A stretch of DNA of 64,000 nt from Mytilus californianus (GCF_021869535.1 NW_026262734.1:112235588-112299587); one strand, 5' to 3'; positions 23,270 through 35,567 are shown, numbered from the stretch's first letter. A program made the numbers and translations. Notes: generated from the letters alone by a model not told the origin.

Positions 23270-23830
23270 TATATAAAACCTGACAAAATCAAACGCACGA
23301 CTATATCAACTAAAAGATGGAGTGGAAAACAACTGCCATATTTCTGACTTGGTACAGCAATTTCCGCGGAAATGTCAAACATACCGGGGTTGATCTCAGG
23401 TGCTCCAGAAGGTTAAGCTGATCCTGGTCCATATGTATCACCCGTCCTGTTGTTCATGTAAGTACAAACCTATAAGTTGTGTTCTCAACCGACCCTCATT
23501 GTCAATTTCTAGATATAAGTCAACATATGAGGCAGATTTAATCCTATCTGTTGTATCCTTTATTTCACTTCGGTACGTTTAACATAGTCACCAAGCGAAT
23601 TATTTAGTTAGAGGACATCATTTATATAGGAAAAAGTGAAGTTAAAGTATAATGCTTACTGCTTTTCATTCTTCCTAAGAAGCTCCTGTGTGAATTCAGC
23701 CTCATGTGAATAAAGGAACAAGTCGGCAAGAAAAGAAGCACAATTGGTTCCCATGGGATTTTTTGTTGAAAAATACGGCCACCAAACGTAACAAATATGT
23801 TGTCAATCAAGCAACTTGATAATGTCAGTT
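23270..23830 (-). pseudogene. Penelope-like RT fragment
   Basis: On the minus strand 23810-23622 reads MIDNIFVTFGGRIFQQ and then a shifted ADLF/YSHE-like segment; a degraded YINDVL box lies near 23600-23620. The 23330-23390 stretch matches the 3' tail seen at 15890-15960 and 27440-27500. It is heavily broken and only a remnant. Confidence 0.55.
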
Positions 23831-24639
23831 TCAGAGAATTTTTTGTTTGAATCAGAGTAATTTAACCCTCCCTAAAACTAAAATACGTGTACAAAATGAT
23901 AACAAAACTCATAATTCTAGTATGACGTGCTTCTTTCGCTTTGAAAACAACAGCGTGATACAATTCTCGATATATCTATACTCAGTGCAGACTCAGAGAC
24001 GTAATTATCAATGTCTGTTACAATTTACCTCCCACGCAAATCCACATGTACCATATCCTATGTGCAAAAACTATGCTGATTTCGCTGTGTTGAAAATTGC
24101 AATTAGATAAAAGAAAAAAAAAATTAGACATTAATTCTAAGTATAATGCATAACAAAAAGAATCAATGCATTTGTACATGGAAAAATGTACAAAATTCGA
24201 TTAAAATAAAATCTGCTAAATTACATTAATGCGTTTCATGTCATAAGAATGAAAACGCTCAGGCTGACGGGTTTCAGTTACGTGAACGATCCAAATTCAT
24301 AGAATATTCTATTAAAATTGAGTTTTGATATAGGTGTTGTTTTATTTTCTTTTCTATTGCATTATTCGCACATCTACTGATTCTATCAAGTCAACATTGC
24401 GGCTCCTTAGTTACAAAATTTCAACTGTGGATTTGACGGTAGCTTACGAAAAAAATGTAAGTAAAAAAAATGCAAATGTTAGGGTTGAGTATTCAAAGAA
24501 TTAAAAACATTTTTTCTAAAGATTATTTAAGAAATAAATGTCCTCGTGAGCAACGCTCGTGATAAAATTCGAATATAACGACCCATGCCATGTAGACATT
24601 TCCAACAAATCTATGGCTTTCATGAATTATTTCTTAAGT

Positions 24640-24830
24640 CAAAAAAGATCTGACAATCCCATGGGAAAATACGAAAAACGAGCAAAAAGACAAATAAAAG
24701 TATACAAAACACAACAAATGAAAGTAATGGCTTAGCAACACGAACCTGGGGTAATCTCAGGTGCTCCAGAGGGATGAGCAAATCCTGATCCACATGTTGC
24801 ACAGATCGTGTTGATAAATCAAGTACATAT
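24640..24830 (-). repeat. Interspersed repeat family B
   Basis: Same family as 18135-18375, and at the same site in the duplication as the relic at 1195-1340, so it was present before the gene was duplicated. Confidence 0.65.
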
Positions 24831-25554
24831 CCGGTTATTAGGATTAAGGAGGGCTATCATTTTTCTTTGACAAAGAATGGCTAGATTGAAAAAGCAAATA
24901 AATTCACGAGTAATGTGTGAAGTTTTTTTAAAATCTTTTTACACCATTTTCAGCTTTTGTTGAGCTAATACTTTAGAGATCACCAGCCATGTTTCATCAA
25001 TTCTAAAACGCATAAAACTAGATTTAAATTTGTCATGCTTTGCATGTGCAGAGGCTTTTTTTGTTCGGTTTAGAATTAAGGCAACAGTAGCAAATCGATG
25101 TTCAAATATCATAAATTGATTAAGAGGACATATGAAGCTAAAGGTAACTCAATCTGAGGAAATCGCATAAACACAAAATGGAGCGAAGACATGTACACGA
25201 ACGAGTTATTGGTACCGTGAACCACTCGTTACAGTGGAGAGTATAACATTGCATTAGGTAAGATATTTGTACAAAACGTTATATCGGTTCATCATGTTTA
25301 CTCTCAATCAAACGTGTGCATGCGGAGCACTAGTTTTTAACAGACATATTGAGTATTATCAGGTAAGTTTTTTGAACATTTTTGAAGGCCGTATGGTTGC
25401 CTATAATTGCTTACATCCACTTTATTTGAACTTTTATGGATAGTTGTTTCATTGGCAATCATACCACATCTCCTTATTTTTATATTTATACTATATACAA
25501 ACAAAGTTATGTTACATACATGAACATCAATAGTTTGTTTTGTTTCTACTTTAG

Positions 25555-26049
25555 GAAATGGTGTAGATGAAATATGGATAAAAACTTTAAGCAGTGGTAA
25601 TGTGCATGCATTCGATACTCAAGATGTTTTTAATTATTACAACAGCCTATCTAACTACCATTTATTTCCTTCCCAAACCAAGAGCTTCCGGTTTTCAATA
25701 AAAGCCTGTCGTGATGCATTTATTCTCTTATCTGTTGCAAAGGACCTGCAGTCTCAAGACTTCTATGAAATTTGTATGGGTGGATCAGGTAACAGTGAGG
25801 TATATTTGCGTCGGAAGTACAATACAGGTAACACACTTCTCCTATATACGCCTGACATATTAAAGTGTACGGAGAAAAGAACGATGGAGGCGAGATGGAC
25901 GCTTGACGGAAATATGGTCCTATACAAAGAAACTGCAGCTGGAACTGAAACAATACTGAACTGGACAGATCCCACCCCATTACCTATTGAAGGGATAGGA
26001 ATCATGACTGGATGGGGAGCAAATGGAATATGGATTATAGAACATACGT
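25555..26049 (+). CDS. FAMeT-like domain exon, gene copy 2
   Basis: 495 bp, the same length and phases as 1894-2388; acceptor AG at 25553-25554, donor GTAAGT at 26050. The open frame is intact and differs from copy 1 at scattered residues (for example VHAFDTQDVFNYYNSLSNY, MEARWTLDGNMVLYKE). The core NWTDPTPLPIEGIGIMTGWGANGIW is retained. The preserved frame, length and splice sites suggest that constraint lasted for a time after duplication. Upstream partner is the signal exon at 21689; downstream is the frameshifted PAN exon at 34002. Confidence 0.85.
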
Positions 26050-26594
26050 GTAAGTATATAAAAAATAAACCTGCATTCCATTTATGTATAGATTCTACCA
26101 CTGCATTACGTGTGATACGATATGTATCCACTCAAAACAGTTAATTTTTTTTTAATTTAATACGCGAAGCTCGCCGAGTGTTTTTAAATATTTGAAATTT
26201 AACTGTCGAGAGTGTATAAATGTTTGGTGGTGCAATCTGTTTCTCTGATAATTTTAGACAACATACAGACAATCTTAATTAATCCTTCTTTTCGAATGAT
26301 TTGCAAAAACAGCACCTGTGATCACCACTAATTTTGTTTTAAAGGTGTTCGTATTGCTCTTGGTTTAGTATTACGTGTTTTTTTTAATGTCTGTGTTGTT
26401 TATACTGGTAACAGTCTTGTTTATCCTTTGTCATGAAAACGTTTCAATTTCAAAATTTCACATTCGGTCAAGTTTCAGGTCTGAAAATTTAGCTGACCGA
26501 TGGTTTACGAATTTTAATGATGTCTTAGGGTTAGATAAGAGTCGATTACCAATCCGCTATGTGATGCCTTATCACTTGATATAGCCTATTAACA

Positions 26595-26835
26595 TACTTT
26601 ATGGGAGTAACACGACGGGTGTCGCATGTGGAGCAGGATCTGCTAACCCTTCCGGAACATCTGAGATCACCCCCAGTTTTTGGTGGAGTTCGTATTGCTC
26701 ATTCTGGTTTTCTATGTTGTGTCTTGTGTACTCGTTATCTTATCTTTTTTAGCCATGACGTTGTCAGTTTTTTATTTTCGACTTATGAGTTTGAATGTCG
26801 CTTTGGTATCTTTCACCTCTCTTTAAAATACAGCT
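26595..26835 (+). repeat. Interspersed repeat family B
   Basis: Copy inside the insertion specific to copy 2. Starts AACACGACGGGTG and ends near CACCTCTCTTTAAAAT. A 78-residue frame across it is a recurrent shadow of the family. Confidence 0.7.
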
Positions 26836-27284
26836 AATATTCAAACAGTATACGATAATCACATAATCCTTATTTGTATGGTAAACAAATTTATTGTTGG
26901 ATGGTATTTATTTCACCAATTATCTTATTTCTACCTAACATATACATATCAGCGTCTTCATTGCACCTCCGAGTATTACATGTATACCTGGACAAGAAGC
27001 ATTGTGAAGAGAGCGCTCATTGCATTGAATACGAATTGTTTCTGATCTAGTTCTTACTAATCTCATCATCTAGATATAGAATATAATTTACCGCTGAAAA
27101 CATGTTCAGGCGTAGATTCTTAATATTAACTTATGATAAATTAAACTTATGATAAATTAAACTGATGCCTAACACTGGTTTTATTATCAAAAAGGAGGGA
27201 AGAAATGAAGATGAAAACAATTCTACACCTTTGTCAACGCCTTCCGTTTAACAAAGCATGATAAATATGGGCAACAGTAGTATA

Positions 27285-28045
27285 CATGTACCGGTGTTCA
27301 AAAGTCATAAATCGATTGAGAAAAAACAAATCCGGTTTACAAACTAAAACCGAGGGAACACATCAACTATAAGAGGAAAACAAAGGAACAACAGGAACAC
27401 TGAAGTGCAACAAAAACAAACGCCAACATACATAAAAGCGAATTATTTGATAACAACTGCCATATTCCTGACTTGGTACAGGAAATTTTAAGAAAAAATG
27501 GTGGTTTGAACCTGGTTTTATGGCTACCCAAATCTCCCGCTTATATGACAATGTTAAAAAATATCGCTAAAATGACACTACGTGACAGACACACAGCACA
27601 AACATACGCAAAAACACTCATCACAGAGAAACGCACAAACAAATAATATAATAGTCGACACAACATGCAAACCACAGAACAACAAACATCTTCCATAAAG
27701 AACAGACACCACAGGACGTCACAAACAGTGACGCACTTACGTAACGAACATGCAATCTCGAATTTTATACAATTATTTTCACAATACCAGTCCAAATAAT
27801 TTCCATGACAATGATGGTATTGAAAGGCTATTTTTATAATTTCTTGGACTACAAACGATAAGACATAACACATTATCCTACCGAAACCATAAAAGAAACA
27901 TAAAAAATATATACATGAATGTTGGATGTACAAAATATCGAGACACGTCGTATAGCAATGCAAATTCACATTCGGTATAATAGTCATATTCGGGAATATG
28001 TCACGTTTTGTACTTAGCAGACAGACGATATAGATGTTAAAGAGG
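27285..28045 (-). mobile_element. Penelope-like element 3' region, inverted
   Basis: The reverse complement aligns with 30120-31258 downstream of the RT relic, sharing for instance ATTCGCATTGCTATAAGACG-like and GTTCAAACCACCATTTTTTC-like blocks. The 191-residue frame on this strand (28116-27541) has no recognised domain and is probably chance in the 3' region. Together with the next two entries it forms a head-to-head and tail-to-tail cluster typical of Penelope-like partial copies. Confidence 0.6.
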
Positions 28046-28089
28046 CCCAAAATTTCAAGAGGCCCAAAATACTTCCTGTATTGATTCTG

Positions 28090-30140
28090 GTTCTGATTTG
28101 TATAGATTAGTTGCAATAATCATGGACATTGCTAACCATAAACTATTCAAACCGGTATCGACTACATCCAAAAATGAGGAAAAACGTAATACTGTTAAGG
28201 TAGAATTCGCCAATAAAGCTTTAGATGCTATCAATATTAGTAATATTTCTCCAGAAATCTGTACAAAAAACTATACCTGATTACTTCAAAAATAAAAAAT
28301 AAAGGTACACCTGTAATTTCTTATACTTACACCAAGTCTATTGCATCTAAGATTTTCAACAACAAGAGGGTTTTAGAGGCCTTTAACCTCAAAGATGTGA
28401 AATCCAAGCCTCCGGATTGCTCATGTGCATCGTCGCAATACAGTTATAGTCCAGCTGGTCATGTTATTACTGGAGACCTTGACATCGTTACAACGTGAAC
28501 AACTAAGAGAGTTGTTAGCCAAAGGATCAATATATAGAATTCCCCAGCCCATCAACTGGAAAAAGAACTTCAGGTTACTGATGGATGCAGTTGAGGACTA
28601 TGCAAATAAATAGGTAAAGCGCGAACCAGACGAACCAGAACTGGACACTTTGTCTGAATGGATCAAAGCTATTCGATCGTGCATTCAGAAGCGCATTCAG
28701 AAACTGCTATGTACTATGAGCACAAGGGTGGCTAACCCTTTCAAGAATCTGGAGGTTGTGGATGATTTATCCTCTTTGCATGACAAATATGTCGTCGTTC
28801 CAGCAGATAAAGCATCAAAAAATATTGTCTTCATATGTAAAAACCTTTATTATCTCATAAAAGAGCTTGGAATAAATAGAACAACTGGTAATCCTACATA
28901 TTCTTTAACATCATTTACAAAATCAGAAATCTGTCCTTCTTTCTTTTGGTATCAACATCAAAGAAAACGGAGAAAATTTACCGTCATTATACATGATACC
29001 AAAACTCCACAAAACTCCATATACAGAACGATACATAGCTGGATCATCAAAATGTTCGACTAAACATCCTTTTAAAGTACTGAATACTATACTTTCTACA
29101 GTTAAAGATGACCTTCAAAATATTGTGATGAGATATATTCTACCAGTGGTGTTAACCAAATGTAGATTCTCAAAAATTCGAAAGATCTATTGCTTAATCT
29201 TCGATCACAATCTATGCAATTTTGCAGCAACATAAAGATTTTTTATTTTTCTACGCTTGACACTACTATTCCCCATGATCAGTTGAAAGATCGACTTCAC
29301 CATCTCATTAAACAAAGCTTTTCTATAAAAATGGGAATCGTAGATACAAATTTCTTGTTTTGGGTTATAATAATTCTTATTTTGTGAAAAACCACACTGA
29401 ATCTACCAGAATATATACTGAAGATGATATTATCAAAATGCTGGACTGTTTGATCGACAATATATATGTTGATTAAGGGGACTGATATTTCAACAGACAG
29501 TCGTATTCCAATGGGTACTATTTGTGCACCCCTACTGGCTGATTTGTTTTTGTACTCGTATGAAGCAGACTTTATTCAGAACCTTCTTAAAGACAAAAAG
29601 AAAAAGCACCTTCCAAAATTCTTTAATTTTACTTTCAGATATATTGATGATGTCATATCATTGAATAACCCATGTTTCAGCCAATACTTACATCTCATAT
29701 ATTCCAGTAAACTTGAAATTAAGAATACTACTGATACTTTAAGGACTGCTTCATACCTTGATCTTTTCCTCAATATTGACACAGATGGACGACGTCACAC
29801 TAAAATCTATGACAAACGGGACGATTTCAACTTCCCAATTATCAATTTCCCATTTCTCAGCAGTAACATCACCTTCGTATTGTGTTTACATATCTCAGTT
29901 GATAAGTTATACTCGTGCATGTTCACACTATACTGACTTCATATACAGGAGTGTGCTCCTTACGCAGAAACTGCTCCAACAAAGTTATGAGGAGGAAAGA
30001 TTAAAGATGATACTCCGTAAATTTTATGGACACCATCACGAATTGGTTGATCCATACGATGTGTCTTTGTCCAAACTAACTAGGGACATTTTTACCACGT
30101 TTAAAATTGTGGTTTGTCATTACGTCGTCTGATCTTTTAA
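28090..30140 (+). pseudogene. Penelope-like reverse transcriptase, degenerate
   Basis: Broken in several frames but readable from end to end. It has an N-terminal part with LRELLAKGSIYRIPQPINW (about 28505-28565), KYVVVPADKASKNIVFICK (28785-28850), MIPKLHKTPYTERYIAGSSK (28993-29050), a STLDTTIPHDQLKDRL block (29240-29300), IPMGTICAPLLADLFLYSYE (29506-29570), FNFTFRYIDDVISLNNP with the catalytic YIDD (29625-29675), DKRDDFNFPIINFPFL (29812-29860), then a shifted YCVYISQLISYTRAC and LRKFYGHHHELVDPYDVSLS tail (29880-30075). This order fits Penelope-like RTs. At least four frameshifts or stops make it inactive. No GIY-YIG nuclease recognised downstream. Confidence 0.75.
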
Positions 30141-31258
30141 GTACCGAACGTGACCTATTCCCGATTGTGACTGTTTTGCTGAGTTTGAATTCGCATTGCT
30201 ATAAGACGTGTCACGGTATTTTTCTATCAAAAATTCTTGTATTTAGTTTTGATGTTATATTTGTTATTGTCAAATGTCTTATCGTTTGTAGTTGTAATTC
30301 TTACTTTTTTCTGTTTTGTTCGTGTGTGAGTGTGATTGTAGTTTGCGTCAACTACACTTACACTATGTATTTGGTTTTCAGTTTGATTTAGAAGAAATAC
30401 CGACATAGCTAGATAATACAATTAATTATCTAATTACTAACACAATTTTATGTTAATAAGTATTGTAATTTTCATTGTTATCAAATACATGTAATATCAG
30501 TATTACAAACCTAATCTAGAACTCTATCCTATTTTTGGAAATTTTTTGAAATTTACCTGTGACGTCACTTTCGTGAGTCGATCTATTCGGCTGAAATACA
30601 ATGCGTTGTTCGGCTGTGCTGTTTTTATGTGCTGATCTAGGTTGTTTTACGTATTCGTTTTTATTCTGTAGTTAGTCACCACTTCGGTGTTAACATGTTT
30701 ATCAATTATATGGTAATTTTTATATTTTATAAATTTACTGTTTGCAACAATATGAATTATTCTAAATACTAAATATTTTTTTATCCCAGGCAGAAAAACC
30801 TAGCCGTATATGGCACAACTTTTTGGAATTTTGGGTCATCAATGCTCTTCATCTTTAGGCCTGGCACCTTTGATAACTATTAGCTTGTAATGTTCTATCG
30901 TATTGTTTATTTGTGTGTTTCTCTGTCCTGTATGTTCTTCCATTTATTTGTATTGTAGTCCTGTCATGTAATGTTGTCATTTTAGTGTTTTATTTAACAT
31001 TGCAATTAAAGCTGGAGCTTTGGCTAGCCACACAACAAGGTTCAACCCACCATTTTTTCTTAAAAATGTCCTGTACCAGGTCAGGAAATGGCTATTGTTA
31101 TCTTATAATTCGTTTACGTGTGCGTTGCATTTTAGTGTTTCTGTTGTGTCTTTGTTCTCCTCCTATATTTGATGTGTTTCCCTCAGTTTTAGTTTGTAAC
31201 ACGGATTGTTTTTTCTTAATCGATTTATGAATTTCGAACAGCGGTATACTACTGCTGC
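30141..31258 (+). mobile_element. 3' region of the Penelope-like relic
   Basis: Noncoding tail aligned with the inverted 27285-28045. Contains a family-specific block near AACCCACCATTTTTTCTTAA (about 31045) also seen at 15960 and 27500, which marks the 3' region of these elements. Confidence 0.55.
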
Positions 31259-31264
31259 TTTAAT

Positions 31265-31700
31265 TTTTAAACCACAATCTAAGACGTGGTAAAAATATCA
31301 TTTGTTAGTTTAGACACAGACACATCGTATAGAACAACCAATTCGTGATGGTGTCTATAAAATTCACGGAGTGTCGTTTTTAATCTTTCCTCCTCCTAAC
31401 TCTGTTGGAGCAGTTTCTGCGTAAGTACCACACTCCTGTATCATGTGTATATGAAGTCAGTATAGTGTGAACATGCAAAAGCGAGAATAACGTATCAATT
31501 GAGATATATGTACTAGTAAACACCATACGACGGAGCAGACGGTATGTTACTGCTGGGAAATGGGAAATTGATAATTGGGAAGTTGAAATCATCTTGATTG
31601 TCATAGATTTTAATGTGAAGTCGTCTATCTGTGTCAATATTGAGGAAATGAGGAAAAGATCAAGGTATGAAGCAGTCTTTCATGTATCATCAGTATCCTT
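31265..31700 (-). pseudogene. Inverted Penelope-like RT fragment
   Basis: Reverse complement of the C-terminal RT part at about 29730-30110, including the block encoding IYDKRDDFN-like, FPAV and RYVSQLI-like sequence and the MTQIDDFTLKSMT shadow frame. It is truncated at both ends and points back toward 28090-31258. Confidence 0.7.
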
Positions 31701-31784
31701 AAAAAGAATAAATTATAAAGCAGAAGGAACATGAACAGATTATTGAAATCTTGTATATTATACAGTGTCTAGGTCTGACGTGAA

Positions 31785-32190
31785 AGGTATGTCAATTGTC
31801 CTAGTTCAACGACTCAAGATTAAACAGAAATTGAAAAGAGAGATAATGGAAGCGGGGAATGTGTTAAACAGACAACAACCCAACCGAAACAGCCCAAGGC
31901 CACCAATGGATCTTCAACGCAGCGAGAAAATCCTGCACCCGGAGGCGAGCTTCAGCTTCCCCCTACACAATAATGTATACTAGTCCAGTTGAATGGAACC
32001 CACTAAACTTCGAAACATACAAATGAACTAATTAAACAATAAATTAAAAATAATACAAGACTTAAAAAGGCTAGAGGTTCTTGATTTGGAAAAGGCGCAA
32101 CAATGCGGGGGGGGGGGGGGGGGGGGGGGTTAAACATGTTTTGTGAGATCTCAACCCTCCCCCTGTAACTTTAGCTAATGTTGAATAAAC
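31785..32190 (-). repeat. Family C long copy, with poly(G)
   Basis: Homologue of 2745-3140. It carries a run of 23 G at 32107-32129, where copy 1 has only GTTGGGG. Confidence 0.7.
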
Positions 32191-32304
32191 AAACACAAAG
32201 CAATACGCACAGTAAAACTCAGTTTAAAAGAAGTCTGAGTCCGATGTTAGAATAGGTAACAGGAGAAACAAAGCAAAATGACAATGATCAATAACAATCA
32301 TTGA

Positions 32305-32676
32305 ATAGATATAGGAAGATGTGGTATGAGTGCCAATGAGACAACTCTCCATCCAAGTCACAATTTATAAAAGTAAACCATTATAGGTCTAGGTACGGCC
32401 TTTAACACGGAGCAGTGGCTCACACCGAACAGCGAGCTATAAAGGGCCCCAAAAATTACCAGTGTAAAACCATTCAAACGGGAAAACCAACGGTGTAATC
32501 TATATAAAAACGAGAAACGAGAAACACGTATGAACTACATAAACAGACGACAACTACTGTACATCAGATTCCTGACTTAGGACAGGTGCAAACATTTGCA
32601 GCGGGATTAAACGTTTTAATGGTACCAAACCTTCTCCCTTTTCTGAAACAATAGTATAACATCACAACATAGAAAG
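32305..32676 (-). repeat. Repeat family A, insertion specific to copy 2
   Basis: 372 bp absent from the matching place in copy 1 (near 3262), so it inserted after the duplication. Same extent as 18698-19070. Confidence 0.8.
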
Positions 32677-33365
32677 ACTGTATGTTGCCCTCTGGGTGTC
32701 TTCCGGTGGATTTTGTCTTTGGTTTTATGTCTCACTGACGTATGCCCACATCTCCTTCCTGAAGTCAGTTGGTCGTTTGTGATAAAGCATCCTTAATAGA
32801 AACGTAACCGTTTGAAAAGGATTACCCTCCATTAGTGTGATCATTGTCATGGCAACCAAATGCATCAAGATCCTTGGTGGTTACCATGTTTGATCGGTTG
32901 CTTGCAAATGAAGAAGATGTCATATATTGAATATGTATAGAATACTTGCTGATGGATAAATCAAATGTAACGAGGATTGTCCATAAAAACATATCTCTAA
33001 TATAGTTTATTATCATTTTAACATATTTTGTAAAGAATGATTTTGAATCTGGCTTCAATTATGTGTCGTCAGACCTTGCGTTGTGTAATCGTTGGGGTTG
33101 AAGAATCGGTCTGTGAATTTTAAACAAGTGTCGTCAATTTATCAATAGATAAATAATGCGATGGAAAGGACCAAAAGTTTTCAAGATTAAGGAAAAAGAA
33201 TTATTCTATCATAGAATATCAGTTAGCTGCAGCTTTCTTTTTTCTTAAAACTTATCATGATTGATAGAAACCTCATATGGCAGCTGATTCGCTTTCGTAA
33301 CAACAATTCAGTCCTTTTGTCCTCGAATGTGACATCAACAAAATAGACGTATAACCGATTTTTTA

Positions 33366-33620
33366 CTTCCATGATCAACGAGACGGGTGCAATTTGTGAA
33401 GCAGCACCTGCTTACCCTTCTGGAGCACCTGAAATTACCACCGATTTTTCGTGGGGTTCGTGTAGCTCAGTCTTTAGTTTACTCTATTGTGTTTTGTCGA
33501 CTATTGCTTGTCTTTTGGTGGTTTTTTTTTGTTTTTGCCATGGGGTTTTCAGTTTGTCTTTGACTAATGAGTTCAAAAATTCCATTTATATTGTTCGCCT
33601 CTCTTCTACACTTTAGATAA
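33366..33620 (+). repeat. Interspersed repeat family B
   Basis: Positional homologue of 4296-4560 in the duplicated intron. Confidence 0.7.
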
Positions 33621-34001
33621 GCTCTGAATATATCCAGAACATAAAACATTTTCATAACTGTAGATGCATGGTTAAGTATACATAAATAAGCATTAAAAGA
33701 TATTGATAGAATTGTGTTGCGATTATCCAGTCTCAGAAATTTTCTGTCATTGGTTCATGTTTTATAGTCAAGCTATCGATACAGCCTCTACTTCGCTGGT
33801 CAGATTACTTTGCATGGTTCGAGAACAAACTTTTCATCTAAATATAAAAAAAAATACTTTAGACATAAATTCAACTTCATTGCAGTTTTTACGGATTAGT
33901 TTTCAGTATAAAAACATATTAGAAAATAAAATAAAAATAAATTATGCAAAATACACGAAAGCACATAAACACAAACTGGTGTACTTATTTTCTTTTATTA
34001 G

Positions 34002-34288
34002 CATTCTTTATTGGACGGTATTGTGGTATTCCTGCAACATACGGCAGAATGGAGATATTTTCAGCCTCAACACAAAGTAGTAGAATAAGCTGTATGTCTA
34101 AATGTTCACCGATTATTGCTTGTCTTGGAGTCAACTTCAATCAACAAACCAAAGCTTATATCTGGAGGACAGTTAATCAACAAATTAAGCGATCCGGACT
34201 GGTCATTCCATACAAAATGTTTGAACGGAACAGTGATGTGTTTAGCTTGTCTTGCTTAATAATGACCTTCACTGAAATATATGTATAG
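34002..34288 (+). pseudogene. PAN/Apple exon, gene copy 2, frameshifted
   Basis: Acceptor AG at 34000-34001, phase 1. It reads FIGRYCGIPATYGRMEIFSA, then SRISCMSKCSPIIACLGVNF as in copy 1, until an 8-bp deletion near 34154 relative to 5262-5269. After it the frame shifts, the last two PAN cysteines (ECEL and the C-terminal KC) are lost, and an unrelated tail ends at TAG 34286-34288. The ancestral stop would have been TAA at 34257-34259. Either the gene copy is a recent pseudogene or it makes a protein with a broken PAN domain. Confidence 0.75.
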
Positions 34289-34318
34289 GCATCAACATAT
34301 TATTTTCATGCAGTCATA

Positions 34319-34380
34319 GTAACTTGGATGGAGAGTTGTCTCATTGGCACTCATACCACATCTTCTTATATCTATATAGT
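34319..34380 (+). repeat. Family A, 62-bp 5'-truncated insertion
   Basis: Only the family 3' end is present. It is flanked by GTCATA (34313-34318) and GTCCTA (34381-34386), a likely 6-bp target duplication with one mismatch. Copy 1 (near 5428) has the uninterrupted site. Confidence 0.8.
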
Positions 34381-34474
34381 GTCCTAAATAGATCAAATAT
34401 GCAGACAATGAGTTTTGATAATGGTTATAGACACTTCAATTGCATTTGCAATTATAAATAATTTTAACGGGAGA

Positions 34475-34660
34475 AGAATTCATTACAAATAATTATATAT
34501 GCACACAATTAATTATACATAATTACATATGTACACAATTAATTATACATGATTACATATGTACACAATTAATTATACATGATTACATATGTACACAATA
34601 AATTATACATGATTACATATGTACACAATTTATTATACATAATTACATATGAACGCAGAG
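34475..34660. repeat. 30-bp AT-rich tandem repeat, copy 2
   Basis: Homologue of 5525-5705, about six units and more regular than in copy 1. Confidence 0.85.
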
Positions 34661-34683
34661 TTTTACCTACAAATACATTTTTG

Positions 34684-35567
34684 TCGGGCTTGCGAAATTT
34701 ATGTCGCGAAAGTGAGACATAGCGATCCTAGATTCCGTCGTCGGCATCGGTGGCGTCAACATTTAGCTTTAGTCTGTGGTTGCAGTTTTTTTTTTTTTTT
34801 TTGGACATCAACAACTATGTCAAACATACATGGAATTTTATGAAATTGGGACAGAAGCTTCTTTATGACCAAAATACAGTATCCAGGGCAATTTTTTCCC
34901 ATATTTTACTTGTAAATAGACATAGCTTTTTTACAGTTATCTTTAGATTTTGTCTGAGGTTAAAGTTTTTCAGTCATCAATAACTTTGTCAAAGATTCAT
35001 GGAAATTTATGAAATTTTGAAAGAAGCTTGTTTATGACCAAAATACAGTCTCCAGAGCAAAATTTTGGAAATGTTTATTTTCATGTGTCCTTCTTTTACT
35101 GATAAATGGACTTTTTTTTCAGTTATCAAATAGATACAGTTCGGGGTTAAAGTTTGTTACACATCAATTACTTTGTCAAACCTTCAAAGAGTTTTATGAA
35201 ACTTTAGCAGTAGCTTTTTAACGATTAAGAGATAATGTCTGAAGCAAACCATTGAAAATATTTTTTTTTTCATTTTTAGTATTTTTCTGATAGATGGACA
35301 TCATTTTTTACAGTTAACATTTAAAGACAATCCTTGATAAAAAAAACTACATGATAAATTTGTAAACCCTAATGGATTTTTATGAAACTTGTACAGAAGC
35401 AACTCTTCAAGACCAGAAAATAGCATCTACAGAAAAATGTTTGATTTGTTTTTTTGTAAATTCTGTATTTTACTGATAAAAGGACTCACTTTTTAAGTCA
35501 TTATTAAACTTTAACACTGACAGCAGCAATCACAGGCGAGACACAGGGTTCCTCGGAACCCCTTATG
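34684..35567 (+). mobile_element. Helitron-like repeat family F, copy-2-specific
   Basis: Inserted between the tandem repeat and the LINE relic; absent in copy 1. Begins near GTCGGGCTTGCGAAATTTAT. Ends with hairpin GGGTTCC-TC-GGAACCC (35546-35561). The interior has about four degenerate units each with TTTATGACC and ACAGTTATC. There is no target duplication, and the 3' hairpin recalls the family at 10623, but the CTRR end is not clear. A 17-base T run lies at 34786. Confidence 0.55.

Larger units (their letters stand above)
21744..25554 (+). other. First intron, gene copy 2
   Basis: 3811 bp between GTAAGT and TTTAG. It holds a partial Helitron-like repeat (21836-22320), family D copies (22340-22565; partial 22690-22800), family B pieces (22870-23040; 23370-23480; 24640-24830) and a Penelope-like relic (23270-23830). 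From about 24640 it aligns with 1200-1893 of copy 1. 23850-24640 shows no recognisable gene. Confidence 0.6.
26050..34001 (+). other. Intron between FAMeT and PAN exons, copy 2
   Basis: 7952 bp, versus 2723 bp in copy 1. The excess is made of an insertion at about 26075-26990 with a family B copy, a Penelope-like cluster at about 27280-31760, and a family A copy at 32305-32676. Conserved remainder at 26990-27250, 31785-32300 and 32680-34001 aligns with copy 1. Confidence 0.7.

Noticed and set aside
25763..26131. 122-residue frame antisense to the FAMeT exon
   Set aside because: It mirrors the true exon, which has matching splice sites and domain motifs on the plus strand.
27541..28116. 191-residue Cys-rich minus-strand frame
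   Set aside because: Sits in the 3' region of a Penelope-like fragment; the homologous stretch 30140-31250 does not preserve the frame.
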